A DNA stretch of 64,000 bases. Source: Pseudomonadota bacterium (GTDB lineage: Bacteria > Chloroflexota > UBA6077 > JAJPHF01). Both the position numbers and the translations under genes were made by a program. The notes under the pieces are model-generated. The model had not been told where the DNA came from. It did not search any database and worked only from the letters and a program-made list of their open reading frames with translations. The first letter of the stretch is position 1. Each line of letters begins with the position of its first letter. The stretch is taken from contig JAJPHF010000113.1 of assembly GCA_021325365.1 (NCBI GenBank), positions 42,920 through 106,919 on the forward strand, given 5' to 3'. Shown one piece after another: positions 59,210 through 64,000 of the stretch.

Positions 59210-61126
59210 ATGCCCGAGAGCTACGCCCGCGCGCTCGACCTCGCCGTCCGCCTCGCGCAAGACGCCGGTGCCCTCCTGCGGCAGGAGTTCCACCGCCCCG
59301 GCGGCCCGCGCGGCGCGAAGGCCCACGCGCCCGTGGACGACGAGGCGGAGCATCGCATCCGCGCCGGGCTCCGCGCGGCCTTCCCCGAGTGGGGCTACCG
59401 CGGCGAGGAGACGCGCCCGCACGAGCCCGCGCGGGACGCGGCCGGCCACGTGTGGCTCGTCGATCCCAACGACGGCACGTCCGCGTTCCTGCGCGGCCAG
59501 CGGGGCAGTGCCGTCTCGATCGGCCTCGTGCGCGGCGGCCAGCCCGTGCTGGGCGTCGTCTACGCGCCCTGCGCCCCCGACGACGGGGGCGATCTCTTCA
59601 CCTGGGCGGAGGGCTGCGGCCCGCCGCGCCGCAACGGCGCCCCGCTCCCCCGCCTCGATGCCGACGCCGCGCTCGGCCCCCACACTGTCGTGCTGCTCTC
59701 GCAGGGCGCCGACCGCCGCGCCGCCGACAACCTACAAGTGATCGCGCCGGCCCGCTTCCGCGCCCTGCCGAGCATCGCCTATCGTCTCGCGCTCGCCGCG
59801 GCGGGCGAGGGGACCGCGGCCTCGCTGCACACGCCCGGCGACTGGGACTACGGCGGCGGCCACGCGCTGCTCCGGGGCGCCGGGGGCGTGTTCGTGAACG
59901 AGACGGGCGCGGCGGTCGCCTACGGCTCTGACGGCGCGAGCCGCGTGGGCTACTGCTTCGGCGGCCCACCCCGTATCTGCGCCGCGCTCGCCGCGCGCGC
60001 CTGGGACCCGATCTTCCGCGGCTCGGCGCCAGCCTGGCCCGACCCGACCCTGCCGTTCGACTTCCTGCGCCTCGCCCCGGGCGAGAACGTCGCCGACGCC
60101 GGCCGGCTCGCCCGCGTGCAAGGCTGCCTGCTCGGCCAGGTGGCGGGCGACGCGCTGGGCGCGCTGGTCGAGTTCGCATCGGCGCGACAGATCGCCGCCA
60201 GGTATCCCGACAGCGGTCCGCGGCTGCTCGCCGATGGCGGCCCGCACAACATCATTGCCGGCCAGCCGACCGACGACTCGGAGCTGGCCCTGCTGCTGGC
60301 CCGCAGCATCGTCGCCCGGGGAGCCATCGATCCGGAGCAGATCGCCGCGGCGTATGCCTGGTGGTATCGTGGCGACACGGGCCACGGAGTCAGCCCCGCG
60401 TGGTCGCCGCCGTTCGACGTGGGCGGCACCACCGCCCGGGCGCTCTCCGCCATCACGCCAGCCTCGATCCGCGACGGCACGGCCGCCAGCGCGGCCATGG
60501 CTGCCGCCAGCCAGTCGTCGCAGGCCAACGGCGCCCTCATGCGGGTCAGCCCGATCGGCGTCTGGGGCGCCAGTCAGCCCGCCGCCGTGGCCGACGCCGC
60601 CCGCGCCGACGCCCGTCTGACGCATCCCCACCCGGTCTGCCAGGAGGCCTCGGCCGCCTTCACGGTGGCGATCGGACACGCCATTCGCCACGGCGCCGAC
60701 GCGGCCGGCGCGTACGCGGCCACGCTGGGTTGGGCGCGCGAGAGCTGCGCCGAGACGGCAGTGCTCGAAACGCTGGCGGCCGCCCGCGCCGCCCCGCCGG
60801 CCGACTACGAGCGCCAGCAGGGCTGGGTGCTCGTCGCGCTCCAGAACGCCTTCTACCAGCTACTCCACGCGCCTTCGCTGGAAGCGGGCGTCGTCGCTAC
60901 CGTGCGGGCCGGCGGCGACACGGACACCAACGGGGCCATCTGTGGCGCGCTGCTCGGCGCCGTCCACGGCCGCGACGCCGTGCCAGCCCAGTGGCGCCAG
61001 ATGGTGCTCTCCTGCCGCCCCACGGCCGACCCGCCGACGGCCCCCCATCCGCGCCCGCGCACCCTCTGGCCCACGGATCTCCTCGTGCTCGCCGAGCGGC
61101 TGCTGCTCGCGGGCGAGGTGCGGTGA
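59210..61126 (+). CDS. Fusion of inositol-monophosphatase-like and ADP-ribosylglycohydrolase (DraG-like) domains
   Basis: One 638-residue chain with two hydrolase domains. Residues about 1-265 are an IMPase/CysQ-type phosphatase: Glu66-Glu67 in YRGEETRPH, Asp85 and Asp88 in VDPNDGTSAFLRG, and Asp213 in GDWDYGGGHALLRGAGG. All metal ligands of the family are present. Residues about 300-630 are a DraG-like domain: GCLLGQVAGDALGALVEF, Thr354-Asp355-Asp356 in PTDDSELALLLA, NGALMRVSPIGVW, and Asp570/Asp572 in RAGGDTDTNGAICGALLGAVHG, the Mg-binding sets. Both domains therefore look active. The substrate could be an ADP-ribose-containing phosphate or a protein modification. ATG 59210 follows GAGGAA; GTG 59168 is an alternative. 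Confidence 0.85.
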   Translation: MPESYARALDLAVRLAQDAGALLRQEFHRPGGPRGAKAHAPVDDEAEHRIRAGLRAAFPEWGYRGEETRPHEPARDAAGHVWLVDPNDGTSAFLRGQRGSAVSIGLVRGGQPVLGVVYAPCAPDDGGDLFTWAEGCGPPRRNGAPLPRLDADAALGPHTVVLLSQGADRRAADNLQVIAPARFRALPSIAYRLALAAAGEGTAASLHTPGDWDYGGGHALLRGAGGVFVNETGAAVAYGSDGASRVGYCFGGPPRICAALAARAWDPIFRGSAPAWPDPTLPFDFLRLAPGENVADAGRLARVQGCLLGQVAGDALGALVEFASARQIAARYPDSGPRLLADGGPHNIIAGQPTDDSELALLLARSIVARGAIDPEQIAAAYAWWYRGDTGHGVSPAWSPPFDVGGTTARALSAITPASIRDGTAASAAMAAASQSSQANGALMRVSPIGVWGASQPAAVADAARADARLTHPHPVCQEASAAFTVAIGHAIRHGADAAGAYAATLGWARESCAETAVLETLAAARAAPPADYERQQGWVLVALQNAFYQLLHAPSLEAGVVATVRAGGDTDTNGAICGALLGAVHGRDAVPAQWRQMVLSCRPTADPPTAPHPRPRTLWPTDLLVLAERLLLAGEVR

Positions 61127-61127
61127 G

Positions 61128-61274
61128 CTAGGCGCCCAGCGTGAGCCGCAGCGCATCGACCATATTGCCGCGCGTCTCCTCTAGCGTGGCGCCCTGGCGC
61201 ATCACCGCGGGCATCTCCACGATCCAGGGACCGTCCTGCTGGTACACCACCGTTAGGCTCAAGGAGTCGGGCAT
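61128..61274 (-). CDS. Small HicB-like protein (48 residues)
   Basis: Below the usual size cut, this ORF is clear by content: LTVVYQQDGPWIVEMPAVMR followed by QGATLEETRGNMVDALRLTL. It matches the HicB antitoxin-like/DUF1902 fold (a beta strand pair, then the GxTxEEAxxNxxxAL helix). No HicA toxin lies beside it, so it is an orphan or unrelated carrier of the fold. It starts four bases after the E1-beta stop on the same strand and is probably cotranscribed. Its stop is one base from that of the convergent fusion gene. Confidence 0.7.
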   Translation of the reverse strand: MPDSLSLTVVYQQDGPWIVEMPAVMRQGATLEETRGNMVDALRLTLGA

Positions 61275-61278
61275 GCTG

Positions 61279-62262
61279 TCACCGGCTGCCGACGAGCTGG
61301 CGGACCGTGGCGACGATGCGCTCGGGGCTCGGCGTGACGAAGTCCTCCATCGTCGCGGCGTAGGGAATCGGCACCGGCGGGATGCTCACACGGCGGATCG
61401 GCGCCTTCAGCAGGTCGAAGCCCTCGTCGGCAATGATCGCCGCCAGCCCCGCCGCCACGCCGCAGTCGTCGTGGCTCTCGTCAGTGACGACCACCCGGCC
61501 CGTCTTCCGTACCGAGGCCAGGATCGTGGCCTTGTCCAGCGGCTCCAGCGTCCGCACGTTCACCACCTCGGCGTCGATGCCCGCGTCGCGCGCCAGCGTC
61601 TCGGCCGCCTGCAAGGACCGCGGCACCTGGATCGACGAGGCCACGATCGACACGTCGCCGCCCGGCCGCGCGACCTCCGCCTGGCCGAACGGGATGTCGA
61701 ACGGGCCATCAGGCACGTCGCCCTCGGTCTCCATTAGCTTCTGGTGGTTCATGAACACCGTGGGGTTGCGGCTCTTGAGCGCCGCCCAGCGCAGGAGCCC
61801 CTTCACGTCGGCGGGCGTGCCCGGCATCGCCACCTGCAGGCCCGGCGTGTTCCAGTACCACGCCTGCGGGCTGCCCGAGTGCTGCACCGCCCCCGCGCCC
61901 CGAATGCCGTACAGCATGTGGAAGACGATCGGCACGGAGGTCTGGCCGGCCGAGTTCGAGCTGGCGATGGCCGCCTCGTTCACGATTTGGGGGATCGCCT
62001 CGTAGGAGAACGTCGCCGTGCTCAGCTCGATGATCGGCCGCAGCCCCGCCATCGCCGCCCCGATGCCGATGCCGCAGTAGGCCAGCTCGGCGATGGGCGG
62101 GTACTTGATGCGCGCGGCGTACTTCTCCCGCACGGGGTTCAGCAAGGTCGCGCTCGGCGTCAGCCCCGCGAAGCCGGCGCCGATGAGCGTGACGCGGTCG
62201 TCCTCGGCCAGAATCTCGTCCAGCGCCTCGGCGATCGCCTGCGCGTACTTGATCTTTGGCAT
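61279..62262 (-). CDS. 2-oxo-acid dehydrogenase (pyruvate/acetoin type) E1 beta subunit
   Basis: The 327-residue subunit pairs with the E1 alpha gene 80 bases upstream. It has the Transket_pyr domain (AQAIAEALDEILAEDDRVTL, YPPIAELAYCGIGIGAAMAGL, IIELSTATFSYEAIPQIVNEAA) and a C-terminal transketolase-type domain (SIVASSIQVPRSLQAAETLA, DAEVVNVRTLEPLDKATI, VVTDESHDDCGVAAGLAAII). The Glu of AELAYCG would activate thiamine diphosphate. Both subunits together oxidatively decarboxylate a 2-oxoacid or cleave acetoin. No E2 or E3 gene is next to it, so partners lie elsewhere. The ATG at 62262 follows GGAGAG. Confidence 0.9.
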   Translation of the reverse strand: MPKIKYAQAIAEALDEILAEDDRVTLIGAGFAGLTPSATLLNPVREKYAARIKYPPIAELAYCGIGIGAAMAGLRPIIELSTATFSYEAIPQIVNEAAIASSNSAGQTSVPIVFHMLYGIRGAGAVQHSGSPQAWYWNTPGLQVAMPGTPADVKGLLRWAALKSRNPTVFMNHQKLMETEGDVPDGPFDIPFGQAEVARPGGDVSIVASSIQVPRSLQAAETLARDAGIDAEVVNVRTLEPLDKATILASVRKTGRVVVTDESHDDCGVAAGLAAIIADEGFDLLKAPIRRVSIPPVPIPYAATMEDFVTPSPERIVATVRQLVGSR

Positions 62263-62342
62263 CTCACTCTCCAACGTGGTCCCGGCCAGCAGCGCCCCGG
62301 CACGCGGTCCAGAGGGGGCGCTAGCTCCCGCCCCCCGGACGG

Positions 62343-63371
62343 TCAGGCGTAGGCGTGCTCGAACACCGTCTCGGGCGCCGGCAGCGGGCTGTTCAGCGCG
62401 AATTGGGCCGCGGCGGCGGCCTCCTCGCGCACTTGCCGGTCGAGGTCGATCAGCGCCTCCCGGCTGAGCGTGCCGCGCTCCAGCAGCCGCCGCGCCAGCA
62501 GCAGCACCGGGTCGCTCTCCTTCTCCCAGGCCCGCACGACCTCCGGCGCGTTCTCGGGCGCCCAGGTCCAGGCGATGTCGGTGTCGCCGCCGACCAGCCG
62601 CGGGAAGGAGCCGTAGTTGCCCGGCCAGCGGGTGGTCCGCGACTCGACGAAGTACGGGCCTTCGCCCGAGCGCCCGCGCGCCACGAAGTCGCTTACCGTC
62701 TGGTAGACCAGCTCCGCGTCCGTGCCGTCCACCACCTTCGTCTCCACGTTGAAGGCGCGCGGCACGTCGGAGAGCGCCGTCGCGGCGTGCTCGGAGGTCG
62801 GCGAGCCGCGCCCGGGCCGCTCGCTGGGAGAGACGGCGTTGTTCTCCATGTAGAAGATCACCGGCAGCCGCCACAGCTGCGCCATGTTGATCGTCTCGTA
62901 GAACACGCCCTCTTCCATCGCCCCGTCGCCGAAGAAGACGAGCGAGACCTGCCCGCTGCGCTTCACCTTGGCGGCGTAGGCCGCGCCCGCGGCGAGCGGC
63001 AGGCAGCCGCCGACGATGGCCGAGGTGTGCAGGATGCCCTTCTCGGGGATGGCGACGTGGAACGTGCCCGCGCGGCCCTTGCAGTAGCCGTCCGCGCGCC
63101 CGATGATCTCGGCCAGGGTGCGGCCCGGGTCGCCGCCGCGCGCGATCACGTGCCCGTGGTTGCGGTGCGTCGTCCACACGTAGTCGTCGGGGCCGAGCGC
63201 CGCCGTGGCGCCCGCGCCCGCCGCCTCCTGGCCCACGTAGACGTGGTAGTGGCCGCGCAGCAAGCCCTCGTGCTCCTCCCCAAAGTGCATCACCTGTTCT
63301 TCCAGGCGCCGCATGCGCAGCATCGTGCGCAGCAGGTCGACCAGCTGCTCGGGCGTGAGGGGCGAGGCCAT
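62343..63371 (-). CDS. 2-oxo-acid dehydrogenase (pyruvate/acetoin type) E1 alpha subunit
   Basis: The 342-residue alpha subunit binds thiamine diphosphate. LLRTMLRMRRLEEQVMHFGEE opens it; HVYVGQEAAGAGATAALGPDDYVWTTHRNHGHVIARG and CKGRAGTFHVAIPEKGIL follow; the ThDP motif is FFGDGAMEEGVFYETINMAQLWRLPVIFYMENN (GDG then NN). The ATG at 63371 follows a perfect AAGGAGGT. It is the first gene of the E1 operon, followed by E1 beta and a HicB-like gene. Pyruvate or acetoin as substrate is undecided. Confidence 0.92.
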   Translation of the reverse strand: MASPLTPEQLVDLLRTMLRMRRLEEQVMHFGEEHEGLLRGHYHVYVGQEAAGAGATAALGPDDYVWTTHRNHGHVIARGGDPGRTLAEIIGRADGYCKGRAGTFHVAIPEKGILHTSAIVGGCLPLAAGAAYAAKVKRSGQVSLVFFGDGAMEEGVFYETINMAQLWRLPVIFYMENNAVSPSERPGRGSPTSEHAATALSDVPRAFNVETKVVDGTDAELVYQTVSDFVARGRSGEGPYFVESRTTRWPGNYGSFPRLVGGDTDIAWTWAPENAPEVVRAWEKESDPVLLLARRLLERGTLSREALIDLDRQVREEAAAAAQFALNSPLPAPETVFEHAYA

Positions 63372-64000
63372 CGAGCTACCTCCTTGCGCGCTGGTGTCTC
63401 AGCCGGCTGCGCGCGCCGCGCACCGCCGCGCCGGCCGAGCTTGCGCGGGCCGCCCCGCATTCTACCCCCCAGCCCCCGCCGCCGCTAGCCGGGTGTCCCC
63501 CAACACTTGAGGCTGCTGGCGAACGCGCCGGTGAGCAGTCGGGTAACGTAAGGGGGCGCGTCTGGTGCCCGTCCGCGGCTAGAGACCTTCAGGTATGAGC
63601 GGACAGGCTGACGTAGGGGCGGGTTTCATGCCCGCCCGCGGCCCTCGAGGCCGCAGCCCCGGCGCCGCCCACACGGAAAGTCTCAGACCGGCGCGGACTT
63701 CGCCAGCAGTATTTTGGGGTCGGGCGCGCAGCCCCGGCGGGTGCGCCGGACGGTCGCCTCCCGCCAATGCATTCTTAGGTAGAGAGGCCGCGCGGCGCGC
63801 CGGAGAGCGCCTGCCAGCTCGCGCGACGTGGTCGCCGTCCCTGCCCGTACACGCCTCCCGCCCCGCCCGCCGCCCGCGCCCGGCCCGGGGCCTCCCCGCC
63901 GGCCCGGCCCGCCGCGAGCCATCGAGGGAGTATCGTACGGGGCAAACGATGCGACCTTCCGCGCCCGAGGAGCACGCGCCAACCCGCGCCCGGCCTAGCA
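63372..64000. other. Gene-free window end with intergenic repeats
   Basis: About 630 bases hold no ORF with a ribosome site or family. The 62-, 66- and 99-residue open frames here are Arg/Gly/Pro-rich and lack support. Two copies of a hairpin repeat lie at 63546-63642. A gene may begin beyond the window. Confidence 0.55.
63546..63642. repeat. Two copies of a GTAGGGGCGGG/CCCGCCC hairpin repeat
   Basis: Copy two (63611-63642) has a perfect stem GGGCGGG (63617-63623) and CCCGCCC (63631-63637) with TTTCATG loop. Copy one (63546-63579), ACGTAAGGGGGCGCG..GTGCCCGTCCGCGGC, is a diverged relative. Such pieces are typical dispersed REP-like repeats. Confidence 0.7.

Noticed and set aside
63683..63982. 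Minus-strand ORF of 99 codons at the window end
   Set aside because: Arg/Gly/Pro-rich low complexity and no ribosome site.

Overview
The window is a GC-rich (third-position G/C biased), densely coded bacterial chromosome segment with no insertion sequence, phage or CRISPR array that I can see. Lineage is inferred, not shown. Exported proteins with long Thr/Pro tails of the VVVTATPPPPTPVPPT type, heptanucleotide repeats near genes, and a CobN partnered by a ChlI-ChlD fusion all resemble Chloroflexota (perhaps the Thermomicrobia side), but no rRNA is present to settle it.

Region 1 (1-14.8 kb, minus strand) is a cobalamin operon read from a promoter at 14804-14832 through a cobalamin riboswitch and a strong hairpin into cbiB, cobD, cobQ, cobO, cobN, a chlI-chlD fusion, cbiX, cbiA, cbiC, cbiD and a truncated cbiE/cobL at the window edge. 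Most junctions are 4-nt stop/start overlaps. It encodes both an early (CbiX) and a late (CobN/ChlID) cobalt chelatase. In-frame palindromic repeats have enlarged CobQ, and repeats have added a tail to CbiX.

Region 2 (14.9-24.1 kb) holds a small lipoprotein, folC, two small envelope proteins (a holin-X-like one and its overlapping neighbour), a zinc-ribbon protein, secreted Ig-like/FN3 and FecR-domain proteins and an M20 peptidase. Region 3 (24.1-27.9 kb) is a three-gene set matching a complete methylmalonyl-CoA carboxytransferase (1.3S biotin carrier, 5S, 12S), which fits B12-dependent propionate/methylmalonyl metabolism. Region 4 (27.9-36.5 kb) carries a secreted Gly/Tyr protein, a DUF1028 protein, aspartate dehydrogenase, gamma-glutamyltransferase, then an ABM-domain protein, LutC and a LutB-LutA fusion.

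Region 5 (36.6-43.2 kb) has moaA and a NUDIX gene, a convergent four-gene cluster (DsrE-like, two small unknowns and an IscU-like protein lacking one ligand Cys), an M20 peptidase, fmdB and dtd. Region 6 (43.6-47.8 kb) is the classic tig-clpP-clpX operon, tRNA-Gly(GCC) with its own promoter and terminator, and a second, short CbiX. Region 7 (47.8-55.1 kb) is an amidohydrolase/EamA/MFS/asparaginase-like operon, then sulfite reductase preceded by a long leader that appears to begin with a leaderless 23-residue peptide ending in Phe-Cys-Arg, followed by a hairpin: a candidate cysteine attenuator. Region 8 (55.2-64 kb) has DUF72, MFS, purH, an inositol-monophosphatase/ADP-ribosylglycohydrolase fusion, a tiny HicB-like gene, 2-oxo-acid dehydrogenase E1 beta and alpha, and a repeat-bearing gene-free end.
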